From an uncultured Lachnospiraceae bacterium (GTDB taxonomy: Bacteria > Bacillota > Clostridia > Lachnospirales > Lachnospiraceae), in NCBI GenBank assembly GCA_947245585.1, contig CAMXPV010000003.1:52950-116949 (forward strand): a stretch of 64,000 bases of DNA. Direction: 5' to 3'. How positions within the stretch are numbered: position 1 is the first letter of the stretch; each line of letters begins with the position of its first letter. The position numbers and the translations under genes were made by a program. Below the pieces are notes generated by a model. That model was not told the DNA's origin and did not search any database. It saw only the letters and a list, made by a program, of their open reading frames with translations. This document shows positions 1-10,600 of the stretch, one piece after another.

Positions 1-325
1 AATTTGCAAAAAGGTTTAAAGCCTTACGAATCCCCAGAAGTCCTGCCTCCGGCCGCAGATTCGGCGGAAGCTTATACCATGGAGACGTGGTGGTATCGCC
101 ACCGATAGAGCCCATGAGCACCGCATCCGCACTCTTTGCCGTCTCCACTGCCTCGTCAGTCAGGGGTACGCCGTGCACGTCGATGGACGCGCCTCCCATC
201 AGAATGTCCGTGTACTGCATGTCGTGTCCATATTTTTCCGCCACCGCATCCAACACCTTCTTTGCCTCAGTAACGATTTCCGGCCCGATTCCATCGCCGG
301 GGATACAGGTAATCTTAAGTTCCAT
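1..325 (-). CDS. leuB: 3-isopropylmalate dehydrogenase, N-terminal part (truncated by window edge)
   Basis: Minus-strand translation from ATG at 325: MELKITCIPGDGIGPEIVTEAKKVLDAVAEKYGHDMQYTDILMGGASIDVHGVPLTDEAVETAKSADAVLMGSIGG, typical of the IPMDH/ICDH N-terminus. Not in the ORF track because it runs off the edge. Confidence 0.88.
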   Translation of the reverse strand, partial: MELKITCIPGDGIGPEIVTEAKKVLDAVAEKYGHDMQYTDILMGGASIDVHGVPLTDEAVETAKSADAVLMGSIGGDTTTSPWYKLPPNLRPEAGLLGIRKALNLFAN

Positions 326-353
326 AAGGCTCCTCCGTTCCCATAAATTCTTC

Positions 354-385
354 AAAAAGCCGGATCACTTCCGAGCCGGCTTTTT
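354..385 (-). terminator. Rho-independent terminator
   Basis: 10-bp stem AAAAAGCCGG/CCGGCTTTTT with T-run, between the lipoprotein gene and leuB. Confidence 0.75.
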
Positions 386-414
386 GTTTTACTTCCTATT
401 TTCTTTTTTGATTC

Positions 415-834
415 CTACTGTGCTTTGTAACTCTTCTCCACAAGTACGCTTCCGTCGGGATTGCAGTACTTGATACCAAACGACACGGTTCCTTTGTCCG
501 CACCGATCTCATCATCCAACGCACCGGCAATCGCCGCAAAAGCAGATTCCAGTGAATCAAGGCTCTCTTCCATAAGCGCTATGTTCTCTTCAGGTACTTC
601 ATAACCTTCCTTCAGGGTAGCAGTATAAACCACATTGTTGCCGGTTATCTCCACCGCCATATCCGTTGACTCGTCTCCCATAGCCTCCATCTGGTTCTCA
701 AGCTCCTGCATTGCTGCCTGATCAGCCTTCATGTACTCTTCCAACGTCTTTTTGGAACCGCCGCAGGCAGTTACAGACATAGCCAGCGTCAAAAGCGCTG
801 CGCACACGATAGTTTTCATTGATCTCCTCTTCAT
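415..834 (-). CDS. Small secreted lipoprotein (DUF4854-like)
   Basis: Signal peptide with lipobox-like SVTACGG, short acidic mature domain. Confidence 0.6.
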   Translation of the reverse strand: MKRRSMKTIVCAALLTLAMSVTACGGSKKTLEEYMKADQAAMQELENQMEAMGDESTDMAVEITGNNVVYTATLKEGYEVPEENIALMEESLDSLESAFAAIAGALDDEIGADKGTVSFGIKYCNPDGSVLVEKSYKAQ

Positions 835-887
835 AGATAACTTACTCCTCCTAAAAAATTTTATTTATGTTGTATTACTATTACAAC

Positions 888-1202
888 CTACTCCGCTTCC
901 GCCTTCTCTATCTGGGCGATCGCCGCCTTCTGCATAGGAATGCGGCAGTTTTTGTTACTGCCGAACTCAACAATAACCGTATCGTCAGTAATGTCAATCA
1001 CAATCCCGTAAAATCCGCTGTTGGTCAATACACAGTCGCCCACAGCCATCTCTGCGAGCATCGCCGCCATCCGCTTCTGTTCCTTCTTCTGCGGACGAAT
1101 CATGATAAAATACATGAACGCGACAATAATGACAATATAAATGATCATAATCAGACCACCGCCCGTAGCGGCACCTGCGTCAGCCGTTAATAACAATCCC
1201 AT
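888..1202 (-). CDS. yajC: Preprotein translocase subunit YajC
   Basis: Single N-terminal TM, FMYFIMIRPQKKEQKRMAAML motif; next to tgt. Confidence 0.92.
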   Translation of the reverse strand: MGLLLTADAGAATGGGLIMIIYIVIIVAFMYFIMIRPQKKEQKRMAAMLAEMAVGDCVLTNSGFYGIVIDITDDTVIVEFGSNKNCRIPMQKAAIAQIEKAEAE

Positions 1203-1292
1203 ATCGTTTCCTCCATTATCCTTTCAATAAAATACTAAAGCCTATCATACACAACTTAAACAGGAAAAACAAGCCCCTTCCTAAAATTTTCA

Positions 1293-2426
1293 TCAGTCCT
1301 TGCCATTTTGCATCCCGTCAAGCTTCTGTTTCTTATAGGAAGCAAAGCGTCCCTCGTCCAACGCTTCCCTGATTTCCTCCATCATTTTATTATAGAAATA
1401 AAGGTTGTGCAGGACGCACAGGCGCATGCCTAACATCTCCTTTGCTTTCAGCAGATGCCTGATATAAGCGCGGGAATATCTCTGACACGCCGGACACGGG
1501 CATCCCTCCTCGATCGGTCTTTCATCCAATTCATATTTCGCGTTAAAGAGATTTATTTTTCCGCCGTTGGTGTAGAGATGACCATGCCGCCCGTTTCTTG
1601 TAGGATACACGCAGTCAAAAAAATCAACGCCCCGTTCCACCGCCTCCAAAATATTCGCCGGTGTCCCGACACCCATCAAATAGGTAGGCTTGTCCACCGG
1701 CAGCCAGGGAACCGTCTCCTCAATCACATGATACATCTGCTCGTGGCTCTCCCCCACCGCCAGACCTCCCAGCGCATAACCATCGCAGTCAAGCTCCGCA
1801 ATCCGCCTTGCATGGTCAATCCGGATATCATCAAAAACCGCCCCCTGATTGATTCCAAATAACAACTGCTTTTTATTTATGGTATCTTCCAACCCGTTCA
1901 GTCGCGCCATCTCCTGTTTACAGCGTACAAGCCATCTGCTTGTGCGGGCCACGGAATCCTCCACATAGTCCCTTAGTGCAGTGCTCGGCGGACATTCGTC
2001 AAAGGCCATGGCAATGGTGGAAGCCAGATTCGATTGAATCTGCATACTCTCCTCAGGCCCCATGAATATTTTTCTTCCGTCTATGTGCGAGTGGAAATAT
2101 ACCCCCTCCTCCTTGATCCTGCGAAGCCCTGCCAGTGAAAACACCTGAAATCCACCGGAATCTGTCAGAATCGGCTTATTCCATGACATAAATTTATGAA
2201 GGCCGCCCAACTGCCTGATCACCTGATCGCCCGGCCGCACATGCAGATGATACGTGTTGGACAATTCCACCTGCGTTCCAATTTTTTCCAGATCCTCCGT
2301 GGACACGGCTCCTTTGATGGCCGCCACTGTCCCGACATTCATAAAGACAGGGGTTTGCACTGTGCCGTGTACGGTTGTAAGCGCGGCACGCTTAGCCCTG
2401 CCTTCCATTTTTAAAACCTGATACAT
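1293..2426 (-). CDS. tgt: tRNA-guanine(34) transglycosylase
   Basis: TPVFMNVGTVAAIKG, LTDSGGFQVFSL, YPTRNGRHG, Zn site CPCPAC. Confidence 0.97.
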   Translation of the reverse strand: MYQVLKMEGRAKRAALTTVHGTVQTPVFMNVGTVAAIKGAVSTEDLEKIGTQVELSNTYHLHVRPGDQVIRQLGGLHKFMSWNKPILTDSGGFQVFSLAGLRRIKEEGVYFHSHIDGRKIFMGPEESMQIQSNLASTIAMAFDECPPSTALRDYVEDSVARTSRWLVRCKQEMARLNGLEDTINKKQLLFGINQGAVFDDIRIDHARRIAELDCDGYALGGLAVGESHEQMYHVIEETVPWLPVDKPTYLMGVGTPANILEAVERGVDFFDCVYPTRNGRHGHLYTNGGKINLFNAKYELDERPIEEGCPCPACQRYSRAYIRHLLKAKEMLGMRLCVLHNLYFYNKMMEEIREALDEGRFASYKKQKLDGMQNGKD

Positions 2427-2451
2427 AATGCCCTCTTTCCAAATAGAATAA

Positions 2452-3534
2452 CTATAGATATTTATCCCAAAACTCTTCCAGACAAAGATTTTCCTCTTTC
2501 ATGACTGCCGCCGCTTCCCTGCCCACATACCGGAAGTGCCAGGGCTCGTACTCAATACTCGTAATATACTCTTTCCCTTCCGGATAACGCAGAACAAAAC
2601 CGTATTCGCTGCTGTGCTCCGCCAGCCACTTTCCACCCTCCGTATCGGCAAAGCCCTGCTTCAGTTCACTATACGAATCCGATGTGATATCCAGTGCAAG
2701 TCCCACCTCATGTTCACTGCATCCCGGAACCGTAATGACTCTGGATGTCGCCTTATAGGCTTCCATATAAGAAAATCCCTGTCTCATATAGGATTTGATC
2801 CTGTCATTAAAATTGTTTTCCTGACGATCGGAAGTCCTGTACGGGGATCTGACCACTAAATTCAGTCCATCCGCCTTAGCCGCCTGCATCATCAGGAGCA
2901 GATCTTCGATCACCCGCTCGTCGCAGCGCATTCCCGACATAAAGGTTCCCAATTTAAAATCATACCCGTCCGGAATGGGATGATGCTTGTTAATCAGTGT
3001 AAGCCTCCAATCGGAAGAGTCAAAAGTCAGCTCCTCCACGCTCATTACGGGCTCCTGATTCACATAGTCCGAATGTTCCCCGATCCCCTCATGTTCATGA
3101 TGTTCCAACAGATCATCCAGAGTATAAGTTTCCAATCCCTCTTCTTCATGCTCCGTAACGATTCCGTCCCCGTCTAAAATCACCTCATCGGGCACCGTAA
3201 CAGGATCAACCTCCGCCAACGAAATATCCGATGTCTCAACAACCGCGCTATAAGTCTCCTGCGCGCCTGCAAACCCGGTGCGTTCCGCGAACACAGCAAA
3301 GGAAAAGCTGCAGCTGCTCATGGAAAAAACTGCCACAAATACCATACTGGCATATCGTTTCCCATTGGACACAAAATGTCTCCCTATATAATAAAAGAAA
3401 AGAGAGATTGACATTGCCGCCAGACAAGGGTACTTCATCCATTTATGCTTTTTGGCTGCCCCCATAAAATATGCAATTATATTTTGCCGAAATGTTTTAT
3501 CCATCCAAAACCCCAAATTTGACATAATTGACAT
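2452..3534 (-). CDS. Membrane-anchored D-alanyl-D-alanine carboxypeptidase (VanY/DacB-type M15)
   Basis: SPYRTSDRQ, CSEHEVGLALDI, YEPWHFRYVG motifs. Confidence 0.85.
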   Translation of the reverse strand: MSIMSNLGFWMDKTFRQNIIAYFMGAAKKHKWMKYPCLAAMSISLFFYYIGRHFVSNGKRYASMVFVAVFSMSSCSFSFAVFAERTGFAGAQETYSAVVETSDISLAEVDPVTVPDEVILDGDGIVTEHEEEGLETYTLDDLLEHHEHEGIGEHSDYVNQEPVMSVEELTFDSSDWRLTLINKHHPIPDGYDFKLGTFMSGMRCDERVIEDLLLMMQAAKADGLNLVVRSPYRTSDRQENNFNDRIKSYMRQGFSYMEAYKATSRVITVPGCSEHEVGLALDITSDSYSELKQGFADTEGGKWLAEHSSEYGFVLRYPEGKEYITSIEYEPWHFRYVGREAAAVMKEENLCLEEFWDKYL

Positions 3535-3940
3535 AATTATAATTTCTGTCTTATATCATAACACATAAAATTTTTTTGTACACCCTTTTTTATGTAAATC
3601 TGTCATTTTTCGCCCCTTTTTTTATTTCTTTCCCCTTTCGATTTGATTTTTTAAAGTCTTCCCCCTAGTTTCTTCCCCCTTTTCCACCCGGTTTCATCCC
3701 TCCTTTTTCTGTTTGGCGCTCTTGCAATTTTACTAGAATATGATATGCTGTGTAAAGGAAAAATGGCCTGTATTCCCATACTTTTCCAAGTGTTAATGTT
3801 TTTACGTACATTTTCTCCACAGGCGCTTTGTGCGATTGTATTTAATTGTACATTTTATATTTCACATGAAATTTAATTTTGCAGGATATCCTGCATGCTT
3901 TTATCAGAAAACTTCACACAATTTAAGAAAGGATCAGACA

Positions 3941-5041
3941 ATGGCAGGATCAACACTGGGAATTATCTATCGAATTACCACTTGGGGCGAATCACACGGC
4001 CCCGGACTGGGTGTTGTTGTGGACGGTTGTCCCGCGGGACTCCCCCTCGATACAAACGATATTCAGTCATATTTGAACCGGCGAAGGCCCGGACAAAACC
4101 GCATGACTACCCCCCGCAAAGAAGCTGACGCCGTAGAAATTCTCTCAGGCGTATTTGAGGGGAAAACCACGGGCGCCCCTATTTCCCTTCTCATTCGGAA
4201 TACTTCGCAGCGCTCCGGGGACTACAGCGAGATTGCTGCCTGCTATCGTCCGGGCCATGCAGATTATACTTTTGACCAAAAATACGGCTTTCGTGATTAT
4301 CGGGGCGGCGGACGCTCCTCCGGGCGTGAAACCATCGGTCGTGTGGCTGCCGGAGCCATCGCCGCAAAGGCCCTGTCTGAGTTTGGCATACGCCTCACCG
4401 CCTACACCAAATCCATCGGTCCTGTGTGCATTGACCCAAACGCATTTGACAGGGAAGCCATTGGGGAAACCCCCACTTCTATGCCGGACAGAGAAGCCTC
4501 GATCCGCGCGGAACAATATTTGGAGGACTGTATGCGAAACTATGACTCCTCCGGCGGGGTAATCGAGTGCGTGATCGACGGCGTTCCGGCCGGCCTGGGC
4601 GATCCGGTCTTTGAAAAACTGGATGCCAATCTGGCCAAGGCGGTTATGTCCATCGGCGCTGTCAAGGCAGTGGAGATCGGGGACGGCACCGCAGTATCCG
4701 CCCGACGGGGATCGGAAAACAACGATGCCTTCCGCATGAATAACGGTCAGATTGTTAAGACCACCAACCACGCAGGCGGCATTTTAGGCGGCATCAGCGA
4801 CGGTTCTCCCATTCTTCTGCGCGCTTATGTAAAGCCAACGCCTTCCATCTTCTCTCCGCAGAACACTGTCAACAGAGACGGGGAGGAAATCAGCATCTCC
4901 ATCAAGGGCAGACATGACCCCGTTATTGTTCCAAGGGCGGTGGTTGTGGTGGAGTCTATGGCGGCCATCACGATTCTGGATGCCCTCCTGGTAAATGCAG
5001 GGGCCAAAATGGATCACTTGAAAGCGATATACAAAAATTAA
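3941..5041 (+). CDS. aroC: Chorismate synthase
   Basis: MAGSTLGIIYRITTWGESHGPGLGVVVDGCPAGL; start re-assigned from ORF-track 3830 to ATG 3941. Confidence 0.96.
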   Translation: MAGSTLGIIYRITTWGESHGPGLGVVVDGCPAGLPLDTNDIQSYLNRRRPGQNRMTTPRKEADAVEILSGVFEGKTTGAPISLLIRNTSQRSGDYSEIAACYRPGHADYTFDQKYGFRDYRGGGRSSGRETIGRVAAGAIAAKALSEFGIRLTAYTKSIGPVCIDPNAFDREAIGETPTSMPDREASIRAEQYLEDCMRNYDSSGGVIECVIDGVPAGLGDPVFEKLDANLAKAVMSIGAVKAVEIGDGTAVSARRGSENNDAFRMNNGQIVKTTNHAGGILGGISDGSPILLRAYVKPTPSIFSPQNTVNRDGEEISISIKGRHDPVIVPRAVVVVESMAAITILDALLVNAGAKMDHLKAIYKN

Positions 5042-5119
5042 ATCAGCCAGAAAAACTACTTGTATTTTAAAACAGGAATTAATATTTTCCATTTTTTGAC
5101 ATCTGATCCAATTTCAAAC

Positions 5120-5163
5120 AAAAGACTCTCCGACTTAAGTTAACCAGTCCGGAGAGTCTTTCT
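5120..5163. terminator. Bidirectional hairpin terminator between convergent genes
   Basis: AAAGACTCTCC...GGAGAGTCTTT between convergent aroC and DUF3737 genes. Confidence 0.75.
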
Positions 5164-5205
5164 CTATCACAATATCATATAATAACGTGCAGCTTTTTCG
5201 TGGTA

Positions 5206-6066
5206 TCATCCGTTATTGCTCTTCACAAAAATTTCCGCTGTACATTCCATAACAGGAGCTTCTTTTATAATTTCACTCACACTGTCCACTGTAATCCTTC
5301 CCGATTTCGGATTTTTAATGGATATCACATGGCCCTTCACATCCGCTTCCACTTCGGAATACTCAAATGAGAGATCGGTCTCTTCCATGGTACAGTTAAT
5401 CAGCTTTAGGTTTTTGCAGTAGCACAAGGGCTGTGTCCCAATGATTTTGCAGTCGATCAGGGTCAATCCGTCGGAAAACCACGCCAGATATTCCCCCTTC
5501 ACCACGGAGTTTCTCACCGTCACATTTTCACTGTGCCAGAACGCGTCCTTTGTATCCAGTACACAGTCGGAAATTTCCAGATTCTTCATATACTGAAACG
5601 AATACTTTCCCTTCATTTTGACCCGTTCCAATTTCACATCCCTGCTGTCAAAGAACAAATACTCCGATTCGACTTCCGAATCTGTAATCGCGATCTTTTT
5701 CGATTTCCAACCGAACTCCTGCGATACAATACGGCAGTTCTCCAACCGGATGTCTTCACACTCTCTGACGGCCTTGATCCCGTTCAAAACTGAGTTTTGT
5801 ATCACGCCGTCCGATGCGTACCAGATGGCCGCCCGTGTCAGTTCATCCATAGTGGAGTCTTCCATCGCAAACTTTTTCACATGCCACAGCGGATACCGCA
5901 AAGAGAAACTACAACCTTTCAGCCGTACATCCCTTGATTCCTTCAATGCAGATTCGCCGTCTGCAGGCCCCGCAAAAATGCAATCCACCACTTCTGCGTC
6001 CTGCAGATTATATAACGCCCGTTCTTCATCGAATTGCCTCTTTGCAATCTGTTTTCTCATTTTCAA
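5206..6066 (-). CDS. DUF3737 family protein (right-handed beta-helix-like repeats)
   Basis: Repeated D/NC-spaced beta-helix pattern (LKGCSF, LENCRI, ISDCVL, LIDCKI, LINCTM). Confidence 0.75.
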   Translation of the reverse strand: MKMRKQIAKRQFDEERALYNLQDAEVVDCIFAGPADGESALKESRDVRLKGCSFSLRYPLWHVKKFAMEDSTMDELTRAAIWYASDGVIQNSVLNGIKAVRECEDIRLENCRIVSQEFGWKSKKIAITDSEVESEYLFFDSRDVKLERVKMKGKYSFQYMKNLEISDCVLDTKDAFWHSENVTVRNSVVKGEYLAWFSDGLTLIDCKIIGTQPLCYCKNLKLINCTMEETDLSFEYSEVEADVKGHVISIKNPKSGRITVDSVSEIIKEAPVMECTAEIFVKSNNG

Positions 6067-6072
6067 CCCCTC

Positions 6073-7845
6073 CTATTGTGTCAAATAACTGGATATACAA
6101 TACAGAGTCTCTCCGTTATACTCTACCCTCGACCATCCATAATCCTCATTGATACCTGTTCTGGTCACATATTCTCCGTTGTGCAGGGTAGCGGCTACCA
6201 CTGCGTCGGGATTGGTTACACTGGGAAGTTTGCGCAGATTGACTTCGATCTTTGCCGTCACCTGTTCGCTTCTCTCCGCAAACCGGGTTTTTAACCCGTC
6301 TCCGCTTCCGGCTCCCTCCTGTGTTTCCGGCTCCTTCACCTGATAGCCAAGATCCGTGGTCAAATAACTACTCACAGCATAGACGGTCTGATCGTTGTAG
6401 AGCAGTCTTGACCAACCACTGTCACTAACCCCTGTTCTCTTCAAAGTTTCTCCATTTTTCAGGGTATACACCACCGTGCTGTCATCCCCCTGACTGGGAA
6501 TATTACGCAGATTGGTGGCATCCTTGGCTGTTACCTCCTCATCCACCTGGGAAAAGGGCATCAACGCCTCCACATCCGCCCGAGCCTCCTCCGGTGTCTC
6601 CTCACTTATCGCACCGGCCGTTCCCTCATAGCCAAAGTAAGCAATGTTCACGTCCACCGGTTGGCTGATGCCGGGAACCGTTCCCCGGTTGGTGTACTGC
6701 CACATCGCATGGGTTCCCTGATAGGAAGACTTTTCCGTCTGTGGATAGGGTGTCGAGGGATATTGCGACACCCAGATCCGGTAAGTCTTCTCAATTCGTG
6801 AAGTTTCCCATTTGGCATCGCCTGCCATCTCATTCATGGATGAGTAAAACATGGGCGTATAGCCCCTCTCATAAATTCTGTTTAGATATGCAATCGCAAT
6901 GTCTGTCCGCTGTGTGGCGGAAAGTCCGTACTGCGCGCTGTCGGCACGTTCAAAGCCCTCACAGTCAAAGGCTACCGGATATGTAATCTGGTACTGGGCG
7001 ATATAGTCAGCTGTCCAGTCTGCCTCCTCCACTGCCTCCTCCTTGCTTGTGGCGGTGGAAAAGAAATATGCCCCGATCTTAATCCCGTTTTTCTGGGCCT
7101 CCTGCATATTATATCTGGCGTTGCTGTCTGCAACGATCTCACGGCTGCCATCCATACGGTATCCAACCCGCACCATGGCAAACTCTATGCCGGAAGCCGC
7201 CACCTGCGCCCAATCAATCGTCCCCTGGTATCTGGCCACATCAATGCCAAGCGTAATCTCATCGGTCTCCGCCACGGCCCCGGAGGAAAGAAGCTGACTC
7301 ACATCCACCTCTGTCCCCTGCTCCGTGCCCATGGTTTCCGTTTCCGGATCCTCCTGCGCTGCGCCGCTGTCATCCTGCGCCTTCTGTGCTTCTTCCCCTG
7401 TCTGCTCCTCTGCTGATTCCCCGGCTGACTCCTGCGCCGCCTGCGCATTCTCCTCCGAATCCGCCTCTGCATCCTGCTCTTCATTTTGCGCCCCGGCCAA
7501 TTCCTGGGGTTCGGAAACTTCCTCCATGACAGGGACTTCCTTCTCCCTTCCGCCCCGGAAGAGAAAAAATGCCGCCACTGCGATCACGACTGTAACAAGC
7601 CCGATCACGGCAGGAAATAACACCCGTTTCACAAAGCGAAGGGTATTTTCATCGAGTTCCCGGTCAAAGTCATCATCAAAACCATCGTCCTCATCCGCGG
7701 AATCATACTCTTCTTCATCCTCCGAAAAGTCGTACTCTTCCTCCTCTTCCGTATCGTACACATCCTCATCTGACACACCGTATTCCTGATCCAGATCAAG
7801 GAACTCCAGCTCTTCGTCTTTCTGTTTTTTCCCGTTTGACTTCAT
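6073..7845 (-). CDS. GH25 (lysozyme) domain protein, membrane-anchored, with two SH3b-like repeats
   Basis: GIDVARYQGTIDWAQVAASGIEFAMVRVGYR; acidic cytoplasmic N-terminus then TM; two VTAKxxxNLRxxPS repeats. Confidence 0.88.
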   Translation of the reverse strand: MKSNGKKQKDEELEFLDLDQEYGVSDEDVYDTEEEEEYDFSEDEEEYDSADEDDGFDDDFDRELDENTLRFVKRVLFPAVIGLVTVVIAVAAFFLFRGGREKEVPVMEEVSEPQELAGAQNEEQDAEADSEENAQAAQESAGESAEEQTGEEAQKAQDDSGAAQEDPETETMGTEQGTEVDVSQLLSSGAVAETDEITLGIDVARYQGTIDWAQVAASGIEFAMVRVGYRMDGSREIVADSNARYNMQEAQKNGIKIGAYFFSTATSKEEAVEEADWTADYIAQYQITYPVAFDCEGFERADSAQYGLSATQRTDIAIAYLNRIYERGYTPMFYSSMNEMAGDAKWETSRIEKTYRIWVSQYPSTPYPQTEKSSYQGTHAMWQYTNRGTVPGISQPVDVNIAYFGYEGTAGAISEETPEEARADVEALMPFSQVDEEVTAKDATNLRNIPSQGDDSTVVYTLKNGETLKRTGVSDSGWSRLLYNDQTVYAVSSYLTTDLGYQVKEPETQEGAGSGDGLKTRFAERSEQVTAKIEVNLRKLPSVTNPDAVVAATLHNGEYVTRTGINEDYGWSRVEYNGETLYCISSYLTQ

Positions 7846-7895
7846 GGTACACCCCTTCCATCTATACGTAAATTACAACCGTTATCTATCTATGG

Positions 7896-8879
7896 TTAGA
7901 AGTTCTCCAAAAGCTCTAAATAAAACTCGTGGTAATCCTTTCTGTTCTCCTTCATAAACTGAATAGCGGACTTGGGATGTTGATTCAAAAGGCCTGTCAA
8001 CAGATAGGGCACCTCGTACCCCCACGACACACCGGATTCTCGAAGCGGCACAATCTGTTCCTCAATAAAACGCAGAATCGGGTTGATATTGTATTTCGGG
8101 TTCTTTAAGAATCCCAACAGCAATTCACTGGGACAGTTTCCGCACCCACGCCCCATTCCGCTCACGGTCGCATCCAGATAGCTCACGCCCATAATGACAA
8201 CCTCAGTGGTGTTGGCAAAGGCCAACTGTTGATTATTGTGGGCATGAATACCCACTTTTTTATTATACTTATCAGCCACTTCCAGATATTTATCCGCAAG
8301 TCTTCTGACCTGCTCCGGATAGAGGGAACCATAGCTGTCCACCAGATAAATCGTACCCACACTGCTTTGTCCAAGCAGATCAAGCGCCGCGTCCAGATCG
8401 GTCTCGTTGGCCTTTGAAATGGCCATAATGTTGACCGTCGTCTCATAGCCTTTCTTCGTGCAATCCTCAATCATCGCGATGGCCGCAGGAATGGTATTGA
8501 TATAGGTTGCAACACGCACCAGATCCACCGGGCTGTCCTTCTTGTTTACGATATCCTTTTTATAATCGCACCGGCCCACATCCGCCATAACGCCGATCTT
8601 CATATCCGTCTTGTTATCTCCCACAATGGCGCGGATCTCCTTGTCATCGCAGAACTTCCACTTGCCGAACTTATTCACGTCAAACATTTCCTTGGACGCT
8701 TTGTACCCAAACTCCATGTAATCCACGCCGGCCTTGATATTTGCCTTATACAGCGCCTTCACAAACTCGTCCGTAAAGAAAAAATCATTCACCAGTCCAC
8801 CGTCTCGCAGTGTACAGTCCACCACCTTGATATCCGGTGCGTATGACATTAATGTTCTTCCCTTTGCTCTCTTTTCCAT
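7896..8879 (-). CDS. HMGL-like aldolase catalytic domain protein (DRE-TIM family)
   Basis: VVDCTLRDGGLVNDF, GIHAHNNQQLAFANT, GMGRGCGNCPSELLL. Confidence 0.85.
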   Translation of the reverse strand: MEKRAKGRTLMSYAPDIKVVDCTLRDGGLVNDFFFTDEFVKALYKANIKAGVDYMEFGYKASKEMFDVNKFGKWKFCDDKEIRAIVGDNKTDMKIGVMADVGRCDYKKDIVNKKDSPVDLVRVATYINTIPAAIAMIEDCTKKGYETTVNIMAISKANETDLDAALDLLGQSSVGTIYLVDSYGSLYPEQVRRLADKYLEVADKYNKKVGIHAHNNQQLAFANTTEVVIMGVSYLDATVSGMGRGCGNCPSELLLGFLKNPKYNINPILRFIEEQIVPLRESGVSWGYEVPYLLTGLLNQHPKSAIQFMKENRKDYHEFYLELLENF

Positions 8880-8929
8880 AGTAACACCTCTTTCTTTTTT
8901 GCATTACGCATGTTATTAAACCTTGCTTT

Positions 8930-10153
8930 TTATGCAAGAATCTTTTTAAAACTCTTCTTACCCTTCTTTACGATAAACTCTTCCGCTGCAATATCCTCTT
9001 TTGTGTAGCAAGTCTTTACATCCGTCACCTTCTCGCCCTTCACGGACACGCCGCCCTGCTCCACGGCCCTGCGCGCCTCGGAGCGGGAAGCCGCCAGTCC
9101 GCCGGAAACCAGAATGCCGAGAATATCAATACTGCCATCCCTGAAATCTTCGTCCTTTAACGTTACAGCTGGCATATTTTCCGAACTGGTTCCACCCACA
9201 AAAAGCGCTCTGGAAGCTTCTTTCGCCTTATCAGCTTCCTCCTCTCCGTGCACCAGATTCGTCAGCTCATAGGCCAGAATCTCCTTTGCCTCGTTTAACT
9301 GGCTGCCCTCCCATTTGTCCATCTCCTCAATCTGCGAAAGAGGCAGGAAAGTGAGCATACGCAGGCATTTGAGCACATCCGCATCGTCCACATTCCGCCA
9401 GTATTGATAAAACTCAAAGGGAGTCGTCTTGTTGGGATCAAGCCACACCGCACCCTTCTGTGTCTTACCCATCTTCTTACCCTCGGAGTTCATAAGCAGG
9501 GTAATCGTCATGGCATAAGCGTCTTTGGAAAGCTTTCTGCGGATCAAATCTGTACCGCCAAGCATATTGCTCCACTGATCGTCCCCGCCAAACTGCATAT
9601 TACAGCCGTATCTCTTGTACAGCTCCAGAAAATCGTAGCTCTGCATAATCATGTAATTAAATTCAAGGAAGCTTAACCCTTTTTCCATCCTCTGCTTGTA
9701 GCACTCCGCCCGCAGCATATTGTTGACAGAAAAGCACGCGCCGACCTCCCTGATAAACTCCACATAGTTTAAATCAAGCAGCCAGTCCGCATTGTTGACC
9801 ATAAGAGCCTTTCCCTCGGAAAAGTCGATAAACCGGCTCATCTGCTTCTTAAAGCACTCGCAGTTGTGATCGATCGTCTCCTTCGTCATCATGGAGCGCA
9901 TGTCCGTGCGCCCGGAAGGGTCTCCGATCATAGCCGTTCCGCCGCCGATCAGGGCAATCGGCTTATTGCCCGCCTCCTGCAGCCGTTTCATCAGACAAAG
10001 GGCCATGAAATGTCCCACATGCAGACTGTCCGCCGTAGGGTCAAACCCGATATAAAAGGTCGCCTTCCCGTTGTTGATCAGTTCGCGGATCTCCTCCGCG
10101 TTTGTGAGCTGCGCGAGAAGTCCTCTCGCCTGTAATTCTTCGTAGATTCCCAT
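8930..10153 (-). CDS. tyrS: Tyrosyl-tRNA synthetase
   Basis: [32 protein letters not shown] (KMSKS-like), S4 domain; start re-assigned to ATG 10153 because ORF-track start 10258 lies in the T-box. Confidence 0.96.
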   Translation of the reverse strand: MGIYEELQARGLLAQLTNAEEIRELINNGKATFYIGFDPTADSLHVGHFMALCLMKRLQEAGNKPIALIGGGTAMIGDPSGRTDMRSMMTKETIDHNCECFKKQMSRFIDFSEGKALMVNNADWLLDLNYVEFIREVGACFSVNNMLRAECYKQRMEKGLSFLEFNYMIMQSYDFLELYKRYGCNMQFGGDDQWSNMLGGTDLIRRKLSKDAYAMTITLLMNSEGKKMGKTQKGAVWLDPNKTTPFEFYQYWRNVDDADVLKCLRMLTFLPLSQIEEMDKWEGSQLNEAKEILAYELTNLVHGEEEADKAKEASRALFVGGTSSENMPAVTLKDEDFRDGSIDILGILVSGGLAASRSEARRAVEQGGVSVKGEKVTDVKTCYTKEDIAAEEFIVKKGKKSFKKILA

Positions 10154-10194
10154 GATTTCCTCCATTCCTCTCCGCATTTCGACTCTGCTTATGC

Positions 10195-10530
10195 GCGCAA
10201 AGAACCCCCGTCCTGCCATCAGGACGAGGGTTAAACTCGTGTTACCACCTAATTTCACGAATGACTCGCATCATCCGCCTCACCGGGTACGGTCATAGAA
10301 TAACATTTGTTATACATTGTTACGTCCGCCTATGACGATACTCTCCTGCTATAACGTGCATTCCTCCGTCACGGCCTACTAAGAAACGTCTCCGCCCTAT
10401 TCCGCCATGAAGCTCCGAGATGTATTCATGGAAGAGTTCCCGCGCGCCTCTCATCCGCCGGCTGCTTTCTGTCCGTTTCCTGATCCACTACTTGTTCTCT
10501 TCAACGCCTGTCTTCTTTGTTTGTTGCAAA
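10195..10530 (-). promoter_or_regulatory. T-box leader of tyrS (candidate Tyr/UAC specifier)
   Basis: Minus strand carries AGGTGGTAACACGAG (T-box, 10236-10250), then terminator AACCCTCGTCCTGatggCAGGACGGGGGTT (10201-10232); candidate specifier context GAA-UAC-A at about 10421-10427. Confidence 0.88.
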
Positions 10531-10600
10531 GCTTTACTGCCTTATAATGTATACGAATTTCCGGGCTTTGTCAACCTTTTTTTATTCTATGACAGGCAGT

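Noticed and set aside
87-473. 128-aa plus-strand ORF
   Set aside because: Antisense to the partial leuB gene, whose minus-strand N-terminus is clear.
3519-3545. Tandem TTGACATAATTGACATAA at the VanY-like start codon
   Set aside because: Arises from repeated ATGTCAATTATGTCAA codons (MSIMS); -35/-10 spacing on the plus strand is not promoter-like.
4145-4771. 208-aa minus-strand ORF
   Set aside because: Antisense to aroC; composition of a shadow ORF.
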